A model generated the notes under the pieces. The model had not been told where the DNA came from. It saw only the letters and a program-made list of their open reading frames with translations, and made no database searches. The position numbers and the translations under genes are program-made. 64,000 nt of DNA from assembly GCA_041628615.1 (NCBI GenBank), contig JBFKOW010000001.1, positions 1 to 64,000 of the forward strand. The letters are read 5' to 3'. This DNA is from JAMWZF01 sp041628615. GTDB taxonomy: Bacteria; Pseudomonadota; Alphaproteobacteria; Rhodobacterales; Rhodobacteraceae. Positions 28,496-37,169 of this stretch are shown piece by piece. Every line of letters begins with the position of its first letter. Position 1 is the first letter of the stretch.

Positions 28496-29002
28496 TCAGC
28501 CGCCATCGTCTCCCGGCGCGGCGGCGGCGGCGGCCCAGCGGAACTGCGCCTCGGTCTGCACCGCGCAGGGCCGCACCGCCCGCAGCCGGGCCAGCGCCGC
28601 CTCGGGCCCCTCGCCCAGTTCGACCAGCAGCCGCAGCGCCACCATGCCGGACCGGCCGCAGCCGGCGAAGCAGTGCACCAGCACCCTGCCGCCCCGCCCG
28701 AGGTGCCGCCGCGCCGCCGCCGAGACCTCGGGCCAGCGCGCCAGCGCGGCGTCGTCCGGCGCGCCGTAGTCGGTCACCGGCAGGTGCGCCCAGTCGATGC
28801 CGCAGGCGGCGCAGTCCGCGCCCAGCCCGCCCGAGCCCTTGCGCTCCAGCTCCGACAGCGCGCAGACCGTCACCACCATCGCCGGGCCCCAGTCCAGCAG
28901 CCGGTTGAAATCGGTGGCGTAGTGCCGGGACCGGCCGGGCAGCGGCGACAGCGCGAGCGTGCCGCCGCCGGCGGGCACCTCGTGGATGGTGAATTCAGCC
29001 AT
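28496..29002 (-). CDS. Dual-specificity/tyrosine phosphatase-like protein
   Basis: 168 aa. The CX5R phosphatase loop is intact as HCFAGCGRSG (about residues 108-117) and an Asp-containing loop precedes it (VTDYGAPDD). Small cytosolic cysteine phosphatase of the DSP/PTP fold; substrate unknown. It is the second gene of a unit with the ankyrin-repeat protein 36 bases upstream. Stop lies 10 bases from the convergent alpha-glucosidase stop. Confidence 0.85.
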   Translation of the reverse strand: MAEFTIHEVPAGGGTLALSPLPGRSRHYATDFNRLLDWGPAMVVTVCALSELERKGSGGLGADCAACGIDWAHLPVTDYGAPDDAALARWPEVSAAARRHLGRGGRVLVHCFAGCGRSGMVALRLLVELGEGPEAALARLRAVRPCAVQTEAQFRWAAAAAAPGDDGG

Positions 29003-29038
29003 GCGCCCCCTGCCCGGCCGGATCGCGCCCCGGCTGTC

Positions 29039-30586
29039 TCATGTCACCCCGTGCTCCACCACCTGCCCGGGCCGCGCCTCGGCCCAGTCGGCGAGGAAGG
29101 CGGCGACCTCGGGATCGCCCGCCGCCTGCGCCGCCCGGCGCGGCAGCGCGACGCCGTGTTCCAGCGCGATCCGCAGGCAGCCGACATGGTCGCGCCCGGC
29201 GCGGTCGGGGTTGTTCTCGGAGCCGTGGATGATGCTGGACAGCAGCGTCCCGCCGTAGCCGTTGACGTGGGACAGATCGGGCCGCAGCGAGATCAGGTAG
29301 CCCATCATCGCGGGCAGCCCCTCCCAGCCGGCGACCTGCACCGGGGTCATCCCGTCGAGCGGGTCGGGCCGGTCGTATTCCACCCCGAGCGCCACCAGCC
29401 GGCGGACGTGGTCGTCCTTGCCCGGCAGGTGCACGATGTGGCGCAGGATGTCGCGGAAGCCGCCGTCGAGCCGGGCCGGGTCGAGCACCGCGCCGCCGCT
29501 GTCCGCGCCCCGCGCGGCGGCGGCAAGCAGCGTCTCCTCGGGGGTCAGCGCGTCGTCGGCGGCCCCCAGCGCCGCCAGCCGGTCGGCCAGCGCGGCGTTG
29601 CCGTAGACGGCGGCGGTGGCGAAGGCCGACTTGCCCTGCCAGCGCAGGTGCGGATCGGCCCCGGCGGCGAGCAGCAGGTCGCAGACCGCCGCCGAGCACA
29701 GCCGCCGCGCGGCGTGGTGCAGGCAGGGCACCACCATCGGCGCCTCGCCGCCCGCCGCGGCGGCGGTGACCTCGTTCGGGTCGGCCCCGGCGTCGAGCAG
29801 CAGCGCCACCATGCCGGCGTCGTCGAAATCGAGCGCCCGGGCCAGCGCGTTGGTGCCGCGCGGGTCGGCGCCGTGGCCGAGCAGCAGGCGCAGCCCCTCG
29901 GGGTGGCCCAGTTCGGTGGCGTGGTAGAGGCTTTCGCCGTCGTTCGGATCGGCCCCGTGGTCGAGCAGCCAGGCCGCCAGCGGCAGGTTCCCGGCATGGC
30001 CCAGCGCGAAGTAGAGCGGCGAGAGCAGGTGCGCCGGGTCCTCGGGCCAGGGCAGGCCCGCGTTCAGGTCCACCCCGGCGGCGAGGAACCGGTCGGCGAT
30101 GGCCAGCATCGCGGCGCGCCGGGCGGGCAACAGCCGGTGCATCCGCGACCGGCAGAAATGGATGAACGGCGGCGCCGCGCCGATCCGGTGGTGGACGGCC
30201 TCCGGGTCCGCGGTCAGCATCCGGTCCACCGCCGCGGCCTCGTGGAACCCGGCGGCCAGCGCCAGCGTGGCGGTGGTCAGGCCGGGATCGTCGGCGAGCA
30301 GGCGGCGCACCACGTGGTCCTGCCCCTCGGCCATCGCCAGCGTCAGCCGCTGGATCCGCGCCGCCCGGTCGAGCCCGTGCAGGTCGGCCGCCGCCACCAG
30401 CGCGGGCCACGAGGCGAAGCCCCGTTCGCAGGCGATCACGTGCAGGAAATCGGCGTGCTTCAGGTCGGCCCCCTCGGGGCGCGGCCGGGCGGCCCGCACC
30501 CGCTGCCGGGCGCCGGGGTCGCCGTTGTCATGGGCCTTGCGCAACGCCTTGGCGTCCCGGCGCAACTGGTCGATGGATCTGGTCAT
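29039..30586 (-). CDS. Ankyrin-repeat protein
   Basis: 515 aa, no signal peptide. At least six ankyrin-like units between residues about 90 and 480, for example LAAWLLDHGADPNDGESLYH, GLRLLLGHGADPRGTNALA and MVALLLDAGADPNEVTAAA. The N-terminal region (SIDQLRRDAKALRKA) is a helical cap of a type common in bacterial ankyrin proteins. ATG 30586 is preferred to 30598 because GAGGAAG lies 4 bases before it. Likely a protein-binding scaffold; co-transcribed with the phosphatase, so it may recruit its target. Confidence 0.88.
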   Translation of the reverse strand: MTRSIDQLRRDAKALRKAHDNGDPGARQRVRAARPRPEGADLKHADFLHVIACERGFASWPALVAAADLHGLDRAARIQRLTLAMAEGQDHVVRRLLADDPGLTTATLALAAGFHEAAAVDRMLTADPEAVHHRIGAAPPFIHFCRSRMHRLLPARRAAMLAIADRFLAAGVDLNAGLPWPEDPAHLLSPLYFALGHAGNLPLAAWLLDHGADPNDGESLYHATELGHPEGLRLLLGHGADPRGTNALARALDFDDAGMVALLLDAGADPNEVTAAAAGGEAPMVVPCLHHAARRLCSAAVCDLLLAAGADPHLRWQGKSAFATAAVYGNAALADRLAALGAADDALTPEETLLAAAARGADSGGAVLDPARLDGGFRDILRHIVHLPGKDDHVRRLVALGVEYDRPDPLDGMTPVQVAGWEGLPAMMGYLISLRPDLSHVNGYGGTLLSSIIHGSENNPDRAGRDHVGCLRIALEHGVALPRRAAQAAGDPEVAAFLADWAEARPGQVVEHGVT

Positions 30587-30832
30587 CGGCTTCCTCATCG
30601 CCTGGCCCGGCGGTCCGCTGGATCGGGCATGAGAAAGACCGAAGGGTCTTGTCCTTGCGGCGATCGGGTGCCGGTGCCGGCTGTCCGCGGACCTGGGTGC
30701 CCCCCGATGACGGGCACCTCCACGGTAGCCGGGGCAAAGCCGCCGGGCAACCGCGCCCTGCACCGGACGGCGGTTGTCGCCGCCCGCCGCCGCGCCTAAG
30801 GTCGGACGATCCCTCCGCCTTCCGGACCGCCG
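30587..30832. other. Non-coding gap between ankyrin gene and dnaX
   Basis: Divergent intergenic region. I see an AGACC-GAAG-GGTCT hairpin (around 30636-30650) and several GC-rich inverted repeats. TAAGGT at about 30797, 30 bases before dnaX, is a possible -10 element. The signal-recognition-particle RNA that sometimes lies near dnaX was looked for and not found. Confidence 0.4.
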
Positions 30833-32584
30833 ATGACCGACCAGCCCGCCTATCAGGTTCTGGCCCGCAAATACCGCCCCGAGACCTTCGCCGACCTCGT
30901 CGGGCAGGAGGCGATGGTCCGCACCCTGAAGAACGCCTTCGCCGCCGACCGCATCGCTCAGGCCTTCATCATGACCGGCATCCGCGGCACCGGAAAGACC
31001 ACCACCGCCCGGATCATCGCCAAGGGGATGAACTGCATCGGCCCGGACGGCACCGGCGGCCCGACCACCGATCCCTGCGGGGCCTGCGAGCATTGCGTGG
31101 CGATCATGGAGGGCCGCCATGTCGACGTGATGGAGATGGACGCCGCCAGCCGCACCGGCGTCGGCGACATCCGCGAGATCATCGACAGCGTCCGCTATCG
31201 CGCCGCCAGCGCCCGCTACAAGATCTACATCATCGACGAAGTCCACATGCTGTCGGTGAACGCCTTCAACGCACTGCTGAAGACGCTGGAGGAACCGCCC
31301 GAGCACGTGAAGTTCATCTTCGCCACCACCGAGATCCGCAAGGTGCCGGTGACGGTGCTATCGCGCTGCCAGCGCTTCGACCTGCGCCGGATCGAGCCGG
31401 AGGAGATGATGGCCCTGCTGCGCCGGATCGCCGCCGCCGAGGGGGCGGAGATCGCCGACGAGGCGCTGGCGCTGATCACCCGCGCCGCCGAGGGGTCGGC
31501 CCGCGACGCGACCTCGCTGCTCGACCAGGCGATCAGCCACGGCGCCGGCGAGACCACCGCCGACCAGGTCCGGGCGATGCTGGGGCTGGCGGACCGGGGC
31601 CGGGTGCTCGACCTCTTCGACCTGGTGCTGAAGGGCGAGGCGGCGGCGGCGCTGGCCGAGCTGTCGGCGCAGTATGCCGATGGCGCCGACCCGCTGGCGG
31701 TGCTGCGCGACCTGGCCGAGATCGCCCACTGGGTCAGCGTCATCAAGGTCACCCCGGAGGCCGCCGAGGACCCGACCGTCGGCCCCGACGAGCGCGCCCG
31801 CGGGCAGGCGATGGCCGCCGCCCTGCCGATGCGGGTGCTGGCGCGGATGTGGCAGATGCTGCTCAAGGCGATGGAGGAGGTGGGCCAGGCCCCGAACGCG
31901 ATGATGGCCGCCGAGATGGCGGTAATCCGGCTGACCCATGTCGCCGACCTGCCCGCCCCCGAGGAGATCGTCCGCCGGTTCCACGAGACCCCGCCGCCCG
32001 CCGCCGGCGGCGGCGGCGGCGGTCGTGCCCCCCGCCCCGCGCCCGCCGCGCCCGCCGGGTCTGCCGGGTCCGCCGGGCCTGACGGGGCGGGTCCGAACGG
32101 CGCCGGGCCGGTGGCCAGCGGCACCCTCGCGGTGTGGGCCGAGACCGCGCTGGCCCGCTATGCCCTGTTCGACGACGTGGTCGAACTGATCCGCGCCCAG
32201 CGCGACGTGAAGCTGCTGGTCGAGGTCGAGACCGGGCTGCGGCTGGTGTCCTACGCGCCGGGCCGGATCGAGGTGGAGCCCACCGCCGACGCCGCCGCCG
32301 ACCTGGTGCAGCGGCTGGGCACCGCGCTGCAGCGCTGGACCGGGGTCCGCTGGGCGGTGTCGGTGGGCCGCGGCGGCGGCCCGACCATCGCCGAGACCCG
32401 CGACGCCGAGGCCGCCGCCCTGCGCGCGAAGGCCGCCGCCCACCCGCTGGTGCAGGCCGTGCTGCGCGAGTTCCCCAACGCCCGGATCGGCGAGATCCGC
32501 AGCCCGAAGGCGATCGCCGCCGAGGCCGAGGCCGGGGCCCTGCCCGAGGTCGACGAGGAATGGGACCCGTTCGAGGACGACTGA
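30833..32584 (+). CDS. dnaX: DNA polymerase III subunits gamma and tau
   Basis: 583 aa clamp-loader ATPase of the replicative polymerase. Walker A GIRGTGKTTTARI, four-Cys zinc module ending CGACEHC, Walker B IIDEVHML, sensor ATTEIRKVPVTVLSRCQRF. After about residue 380 comes a Gly/Ala/Pro-rich linker and a tau-type C-terminal region (about 430-583). No A-rich slippery site is evident, so only the full-length form is predicted. Heads dnaX-ybaB-recR. Its TGA overlaps an ATG that opens a 9-codon frame (32584-32613). Confidence 0.97.
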   Translation: MTDQPAYQVLARKYRPETFADLVGQEAMVRTLKNAFAADRIAQAFIMTGIRGTGKTTTARIIAKGMNCIGPDGTGGPTTDPCGACEHCVAIMEGRHVDVMEMDAASRTGVGDIREIIDSVRYRAASARYKIYIIDEVHMLSVNAFNALLKTLEEPPEHVKFIFATTEIRKVPVTVLSRCQRFDLRRIEPEEMMALLRRIAAAEGAEIADEALALITRAAEGSARDATSLLDQAISHGAGETTADQVRAMLGLADRGRVLDLFDLVLKGEAAAALAELSAQYADGADPLAVLRDLAEIAHWVSVIKVTPEAAEDPTVGPDERARGQAMAAALPMRVLARMWQMLLKAMEEVGQAPNAMMAAEMAVIRLTHVADLPAPEEIVRRFHETPPPAAGGGGGGRAPRPAPAAPAGSAGSAGPDGAGPNGAGPVASGTLAVWAETALARYALFDDVVELIRAQRDVKLLVEVETGLRLVSYAPGRIEVEPTADAAADLVQRLGTALQRWTGVRWAVSVGRGGGPTIAETRDAEAAALRAKAAAHPLVQAVLREFPNARIGEIRSPKAIAAEAEAGALPEVDEEWDPFEDD

Positions 32585-32643
32585 TGCTTGAGACCGGCCG
32601 CCGCAGCGCGTAAGTCGGGCCCGGCGCAACAGGAGATACCGCG

Positions 32644-32988
32644 ATGCTGAAGGGACTGGGCGGTCTTGGCGACATGGCCAAGATGATGAAGACGGCGCAG
32701 GAGATGCAGGCGAAGATGGCGCGTCTGCAGGACGACCTGGAGACGATCACCGTCACCGGCGAAAGCGGCGCCGGGCTGGTCAAGGCGACCGCCACCGCGA
32801 AGGGCGAACTGAAGGGGCTCGACATCGACCCGTCGATCTTCAACAGCGACGACAAGGAAGTGGTCGAGGACCTGATCCTCGCCGCGATCAAGGACGCGCA
32901 GAAGAAGGCGCAGGCCCGCAGCGCCGAGGAAATGCAGAAGATCCAGTCCGAACTGGGCCTGCCGGCGGACATGAAGCTGCCGTTCTGA
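32644..32988 (+). CDS. ybaB: YbaB/EbfC nucleoid-associated protein
   Basis: 114 aa. Methionine- and Lys-rich N-terminal helix ([19 protein letters not shown]), then [20 protein letters not shown] and a C-terminal helix, all typical of the YbaB/EbfC DNA-binding family. Second gene of dnaX-ybaB-recR, a classic conserved order; AGGAGA precedes the ATG. Confidence 0.96.
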   Translation: MLKGLGGLGDMAKMMKTAQEMQAKMARLQDDLETITVTGESGAGLVKATATAKGELKGLDIDPSIFNSDDKEVVEDLILAAIKDAQKKAQARSAEEMQKIQSELGLPADMKLPF

Positions 32989-33016
32989 CGGCGGCGGCAT
33001 CCGGGCGGCGGGCGGC

Positions 33017-33610
33017 ATGGCGCAGGACACCTCCGAGATCGAGGCGCTGATCCAGCTCATGGCGCGGCTGCCGGGGCTCGGGCCGCGCTCGGCCCGGCGG
33101 GCGGTGCTGCACCTGATCAAGAAGCGCGGCCAGCTTCTGACCCCGCTGGCCGAGGCGATGGCCCGGGTCGGCGCCACCGCCCGCGAATGCCTGACCTGCG
33201 GCAACATCTCGACCCGCGACACCTGCGACATCTGCACCGCCGAGAAGCGGCGCACCGGGCAGATCTGCGTGGTCGAGGACGTCGCCGACCTCTGGGCGAT
33301 GGAGCGGGCGGCGGTGTTCCGCGGCCGCTACCACGTGCTCGGCGGCACCCTGTCGGCGCTCGACGCCGTGGGCCCCGACGACCTGCGCATCCCGCAGCTG
33401 GTCCGCCGCGTCGCCGAGGAGGCGGTGACCGAGGTGATCCTCGCCCTGCCCGCCACCGTCGACGGCCAGACCACCGCCCATTACATCGCCGACCAGTTGC
33501 CCGGCGTGACCGTCACCTCGCTGGCGCAGGGGGTCCCGGTGGGCGGCGAACTAGACTACCTCGACGACGGCACGATCAGCGCCGCGCTGGCCGCCCGCAA
33601 GTCGGTCTAG
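33017..33610 (+). CDS. recR: Recombination mediator RecR
   Basis: 197 aa. N-terminal HhH ([17 protein letters not shown]), C4 zinc finger ([16 protein letters not shown]), Toprim domain ([30 protein letters not shown]) and the C-terminal helical/Walker-like end. Acts with RecF/RecO in loading RecA at gaps. Third gene of the dnaX operon. Its TAG shares CTAG (33607-33610) with the stop of the convergent small gene. Confidence 0.97.
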   Translation: MAQDTSEIEALIQLMARLPGLGPRSARRAVLHLIKKRGQLLTPLAEAMARVGATARECLTCGNISTRDTCDICTAEKRRTGQICVVEDVADLWAMERAAVFRGRYHVLGGTLSALDAVGPDDLRIPQLVRRVAEEAVTEVILALPATVDGQTTAHYIADQLPGVTVTSLAQGVPVGGELDYLDDGTISAALAARKSV

Positions 33611-33960
33611 CCGCCGCCCGGCAGCGGGAACCGGACCGACGCGGCGGCCCAGCCATCGACGTTGCAGGAGGCCCGGACGACCACCTCGGCCACGCCGGCC
33701 GGGATCGCGATGCCGGACAGGCTGCGGGTGAAGGGCATCTCCGCGACATGCGGGTGGGCGAGCGCCCGGGTCGCCAGCACCGTGCCGTCCGCCAGTTCCA
33801 CCCGCCAGCCGTCGGCGTAGTGGTCCCAGCCGGTATCGGGATGGGCCAGCCGCACGTCGAAGCGCCAGCCCGACGCGGAGGGCGCGGCCTCGACCGAGAG
33901 GATGTCGGGCGGATCGGCCCAGGCCGGGGCGGCGGCGAGGAGGAACGGCAGCAGGCGCAT
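33607..33960 (-). CDS. Small secreted protein of unknown function
   Basis: 117 aa with a short signal peptide ([15 protein letters not shown], cleavage after AWA). The mature part looks beta-rich and ends in a Pro/Gly tail (RFPLPGGG); one internal Cys. No family recognised. Convergent with recR, overlapping stops. Confidence 0.7.
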   Translation of the reverse strand: MRLLPFLLAAAPAWADPPDILSVEAAPSASGWRFDVRLAHPDTGWDHYADGWRVELADGTVLATRALAHPHVAEMPFTRSLSGIAIPAGVAEVVVRASCNVDGWAAASVRFPLPGGG

Positions 33961-34014
33961 GGCGGCAGTCTGCCAGACCCGCCGGCGCGGCGGGCTGACG
34001 ATGCCGTGAGCCGT

Positions 34015-34425
34015 TCAGAACGGCCGGTAGACCACGAGGATAAGCACCCCGATCGCGCCCAGCACGCTGATCTCGTTGAACACCCGGAGCCAGAGGTCGG
34101 TCTCGCGGAACTCGCCGCGCCGGGCCCGCAGCACCAGCCGCCCGGTCCAGCCGTAATGCGCCGCCAGCGCCGTCACCAGCCCGAGCTTGGCCCAGACCCA
34201 GCCGGGAAAGCCCAGCCCCCAGCCGAGCCAGAGCCCCGACAGGATCGCGATCACCCCGAGCCCGAGCGAGAAGCGGTAGATCCGCACCGTGAGGTCGCCG
34301 GTCGGCCCGAAGGCCCGGTTCGCCGCCCATTCGCGTTTCCAGTAGATCAGCGCCCGCGGAACCGCGAAGATGCCGGTCATCCAGCCGAGAACGCAGAGGA
34401 TATGCACGACCTTGAGCCATTCCAT
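34015..34425 (-). CDS. HemJ-like (UPF0093) membrane protein
   Basis: 136 aa, four membrane helices. N-terminus MEWLKVVHILCVLGWMTGIF with the conserved His8, Arg24 after the first helix, WAKLGLVTALAAHYGW with Lys and His, and C-terminus FNEISVLGAIGVLILVVYRPF-like, closely following HemJ. HemJ oxidises protoporphyrinogen IX to protoporphyrin IX in many alphaproteobacteria. This copy is slightly shorter than usual (about 142-150 aa), so it may be HemJ or a paralogue. Confidence 0.75.
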   Translation of the reverse strand: MEWLKVVHILCVLGWMTGIFAVPRALIYWKREWAANRAFGPTGDLTVRIYRFSLGLGVIAILSGLWLGWGLGFPGWVWAKLGLVTALAAHYGWTGRLVLRARRGEFRETDLWLRVFNEISVLGAIGVLILVVYRPF

Positions 34426-34560
34426 GCCCCCTGAGTGCCGCGCCGGCCGGGCGGGTGCAAGCGGCGATGCGGTGGCGGCGCGGCCACGGCTCCGCGGACC
34501 CGCCCGGCAGAGGGTCGAATTCGCCGCAAAACTGCCGCATTCGCCGCCTAGCAGCGCCGC

Positions 34561-35385
34561 ATGACCCGCGCCCTTCGCCGCCTCGCGACCTGGCTCGCGC
34601 TCGCCCTGACCGTTCTGCCTGCCGCCGCCGCCGCGCAGGACAGCCCGCTGCGGCCGCTGGCGGACGGCATCGACGCCCGGCAATGGGCCGGGGTCGGCCG
34701 GCTCGAGATCGCCGGCAAGGGCTTCTGCACCGCGGCGCTGATCTCGGACCGGCTGGTCCTGACCGCGGCCCATTGCCTGTATGACGCCGAGGGCGCGCGG
34801 ATCGACGCCGGCCGCCTGCTGTTCGCCGCCGGGATGCGCGACGGCCGGTCGCTGGCCGAGCGGCAGGTCAGCCGGGTGGCGCTGCATCCGCGGTTCCTGC
34901 CCGGCGTCACCCCCGACCGCGACAGTTTCGGCGCCGACATCGCGCTGCTGGAACTGGCACAGCCGATCCGCGGCACCCGGGTCCGGCCCTACCCGGTGGC
35001 CGCCGCGCCCGAGCGGGGGGCCAATGTCGGCGTGGTGTCCTACGGCGTGGACCGCGCCGAGACCCCGGCCCTGCAGCGCATCTGCTCGGTGCTGGAAACC
35101 TGGAGCAGCGCCATGATCATGAGCTGCAGCGTCGATTTCGGATCGTCCGGCGCGCCGGTCTTCTCGCTGGTGGACGGCAGTCCGCGGATCGTCGGCGTGG
35201 TCACCGCGAAGGCCAGCGTGGGCCGCCGCGACGTGTCGGTCTCGGCGGTGGCGCTGGACAGCTACGAAACCCTGCGCAGCGTCCTGAACGGACAGGGCGG
35301 CGTCCGGCCGGGTCCGGCCCAGGTGCGGGTCCTGTCGGGCGGCGAACGCAACGCGGGCATCGGCGCGAAATTCGTCCGGCCCTGA
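34561..35385 (+). CDS. Secreted trypsin-like serine protease
   Basis: 274 aa. Signal peptide 1-25 (cleavage AAA-QDS). The chymotrypsin-fold catalytic triad is complete: His in LTAAHCLYD (about 67), Asp in GADIALLEL, Ser in FGSSGAPVF. Cys pairs flank the His and Ser. Acts in periplasm or outside; substrate unknown. No Shine-Dalgarno is visible; TAGCAG lies 6 bases before the ATG, suggesting a leaderless mRNA. Confidence 0.9.
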   Translation: MTRALRRLATWLALALTVLPAAAAAQDSPLRPLADGIDARQWAGVGRLEIAGKGFCTAALISDRLVLTAAHCLYDAEGARIDAGRLLFAAGMRDGRSLAERQVSRVALHPRFLPGVTPDRDSFGADIALLELAQPIRGTRVRPYPVAAAPERGANVGVVSYGVDRAETPALQRICSVLETWSSAMIMSCSVDFGSSGAPVFSLVDGSPRIVGVVTAKASVGRRDVSVSAVALDSYETLRSVLNGQGGVRPGPAQVRVLSGGERNAGIGAKFVRP

Positions 35386-35411
35386 GCGCCGACCGCGCCC
35401 CTTCCCCCCCC

Positions 35412-35440
35412 CTTGAAACCCGAAAAACAGGCTCCCAGAT
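35412..35440 (+). promoter_or_regulatory. Sigma-32 (RpoH)-type heat-shock promoter
   Basis: CTTGAAA (35412-35418) and CCCAGAT (35434-35440) are separated by 15 bases. This fits the CTTGAAA / CCCCAT-type elements of RpoH promoters and lies in front of a small heat-shock gene. The transcript would start near 35447. Confidence 0.75.
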
Positions 35441-35446
35441 AGAATG

Positions 35447-35536
35447 CATCGGGGTGCCGGTTGCGGGCCCCGTGGACTGCCCGTCTCCGCAGCGGAGAGG
35501 GTTCACATAGTGGTATCGCTCAATGGAGGATCAACC
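35447..35536 (+). promoter_or_regulatory. ROSE-like RNA thermometer in the hsp20 leader
   Basis: The leader folds by eye into three hairpins: CGGGG (35450-35454)/CCCCG (35468-35472); TCTCCGC (35484-35490)/GCGGAGA (35492-35498); and a terminal hairpin GGT-ATC-(G)-CTC (35512-35521), loop AATG, GAGGAT-CA-ACC (35526-35536). The last one buries the ribosome site AGGA (35527-35530) and pairs it with TCGCT, keeping one unpaired G (35518). The U(U/C)GCU box with a bulged G opposite the Shine-Dalgarno is the hallmark of ROSE elements of alphaproteobacterial small heat-shock genes. Confidence 0.72.
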
Positions 35537-36016
35537 ATGCGTAGCTTCGATCTTGCGCCGCTCTACCGCGCGACCGTCGGTTTCGACCAGATCGCCGACA
35601 TGATGGACCGGGTGCTGAGCACCGAAAGCGCCAACCCGACCTACCCGCCCTACAACATCGAGAAGACCGCCGACGACGGCTGGCGCATCTCCGTCGCCGT
35701 GGCCGGCTTCGCCGCCGGCGACCTGACCGTCGAGGTGCGGGAGAACACGCTGTTCGTGTCGGCCCGGAAGTCCGAGACCGAGGAAGACGAAGGCCGCACC
35801 TACCTGCATCGCGGCATCGCCACCCGCGCCTTCGAGCGCCGCTTCCACCTTGCCGACCATGTCCGGGTGACCGGCGCCTCCCATGTCGACGGCATGCTGC
35901 ACATCGACCTCGTGCGCGAGGTGCCCGAGCGGCTGAAACCCCGCCGGATCGAGATCTCGACCCAGCCGGCTGTCGAGACCGACGTGGTCGAAGGCAAGGC
36001 CGAAACGGTCAACTGA
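35537..36016 (+). CDS. Small heat-shock protein, Hsp20/IbpA family
   Basis: 159 aa holdase chaperone. Alpha-crystallin domain about 35-130: YPPYNIEKTADDGWRISVAVAGF, EVRENTLFVSARK, RTYLHRGIATRAFERRFHLA, then a tail lacking the exact IxI motif but containing IEISTQP. ATG 35537 has TGGAGGA upstream. An in-frame ATG at 35444 would add 31 poorly conserved residues and lies at or before the predicted transcript start. Expression is likely heat-induced both through the RpoH-type promoter and the thermometer. Confidence 0.94.
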   Translation: MRSFDLAPLYRATVGFDQIADMMDRVLSTESANPTYPPYNIEKTADDGWRISVAVAGFAAGDLTVEVRENTLFVSARKSETEEDEGRTYLHRGIATRAFERRFHLADHVRVTGASHVDGMLHIDLVREVPERLKPRRIEISTQPAVETDVVEGKAETVN

Positions 36017-36066
36017 TCCGGTGCCGGGCGGGCGGCGCGCACCGCCCCCGGCCTGACAACCGGAGG

Positions 36067-36100
36067 CCCCGCGGCGGATCGCCCCCCGCCGCGGGGTTTC
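36067..36100 (+). terminator. Strong rho-independent-type terminator after hsp20
   Basis: CCCCGCGGCGG (36067-36077) pairs perfectly with CCGCCGCGGGG (36086-36096), an 11-bp stem with an 8-base loop, followed by TTTC. It lies 51 bases after the hsp20 stop. Confidence 0.85.
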
Positions 36101-36155
36101 TGCATCCCGCGGCGGCCCCTTGCAGCGGCCGCCCGCCCGTGCCACCGAGCCGGGC

Positions 36156-36929
36156 ATGACCCGCACCCTCGTCCTTCTCGCCCATCCCGAACCGCGGTCC
36201 TTCACCGGCGCCTGGGCCGACGCCACCGCGGCCGCCGCCCGCGCCGCCGGTCACGCGGTGACGGCGTCGGACCTCGTCGCCGAGGGCTTCGACCCGGTGG
36301 AGCGCCCCGGCCACTACGCCGCCGGGCCCGGCCCCTTCGACCCGCTGAAGGCGCAGGAGGCCGGCCGCCTGCCCGCCGATATCGCCCCCCGCGTGGCGCA
36401 GGTGCAGGCCGCGGACCGGATCGTGTTCCACTTCCCGATCTGGTGGTTCGGCCCGCCGGCGATCCTGATGGGCTGGTGTGACCGGGTGCTGGTCCACGGC
36501 GTGCTGCACGACGTCGACCACCGTTTCGACCGCGGCCCCTGCGCCGGGACGTCGGCGCTGTTCTGCGTCACCACCGGCGCCAGCGCCGCCGAGTGCGGCC
36601 CGGACGGCCGCGAGGGCGACGCCCGGCTGCTGCTCTGGCCGCTGGCGCAGACCCTGCGCTATCTCGGGATGGAAGTGCTGGAGCCGGTGCTGGTGCACGG
36701 CGTCCACGGCTACCACGAGGGCGCCGCGAAAGCCGAACTGGAGGCCCGGCTGGCCGCGGTGCTGGACGGTCAGGCCGGGCTGATCGGCGGCTGGGACCGG
36801 CATCCGCGCTGGCCGTTCAATCCCGACAGCGATTTCGACGCCGCGGGCCGGCTGCGCCCCGGCGCGCCGAGCCACGACCCGTTCATCCGGCACCCGGGCC
36901 CGCAATCGTCCAGCCGCCGGGACGCATGA
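36156..36929 (+). CDS. NAD(P)H:quinone oxidoreductase-like flavodoxin-fold protein
   Basis: 257 aa of the NQO1/KefF-MdaB type. FMN/FAD-binding N-terminus (LVLLAHPEPRSFTGAWADA), the family motif FHFPIWWFGPPAILMGWCDR, and HGVHGYHEGAA later. Likely reduces quinones or aromatic electrophiles with NAD(P)H. ATG 36156 is chosen; in-frame codons from 36120 are non-conserved. The transcript is separate from hsp20, which ends in a strong terminator. The following 240 bases (36930-37169) hold no gene I can support. Confidence 0.9.
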   Translation: MTRTLVLLAHPEPRSFTGAWADATAAAARAAGHAVTASDLVAEGFDPVERPGHYAAGPGPFDPLKAQEAGRLPADIAPRVAQVQAADRIVFHFPIWWFGPPAILMGWCDRVLVHGVLHDVDHRFDRGPCAGTSALFCVTTGASAAECGPDGREGDARLLLWPLAQTLRYLGMEVLEPVLVHGVHGYHEGAAKAELEARLAAVLDGQAGLIGGWDRHPRWPFNPDSDFDAAGRLRPGAPSHDPFIRHPGPQSSSRRDA

Positions 36930-37169
36930 CCGGGTGCTGACGGCCGCCGCGCCGCGGCGCCGGTCCCGGAACCGGGCAAACCGGGTCCCGCGCCGGACCA
37001 GATGCGGCCGGGACAATCTCCTGCCGCACCGGAGCCGCGCTGCATCGGCGACCGGAAGCGGCGCGCGACCGGCGCGATCGCGCCGCCGGGCCGCGTCCGC
37101 CTTGCCGTGTCCCGGGAGGGTCATTCCGGCGCTTGCCGCGCGCGGACGAAGCGGGCAACCCTGCGCGCC

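Noticed and set aside
30600..30832. SRP (4.5S) RNA gene near dnaX or ffh
   Set aside because: The conserved GGTCAGG...GGAAGCAG-type core is not present here or before ffh.
35444..35536. In-frame upstream ATG giving a longer heat-shock protein
   Set aside because: The extension is not alpha-crystallin-like, has no ribosome site, and begins at or before the predicted transcript start.
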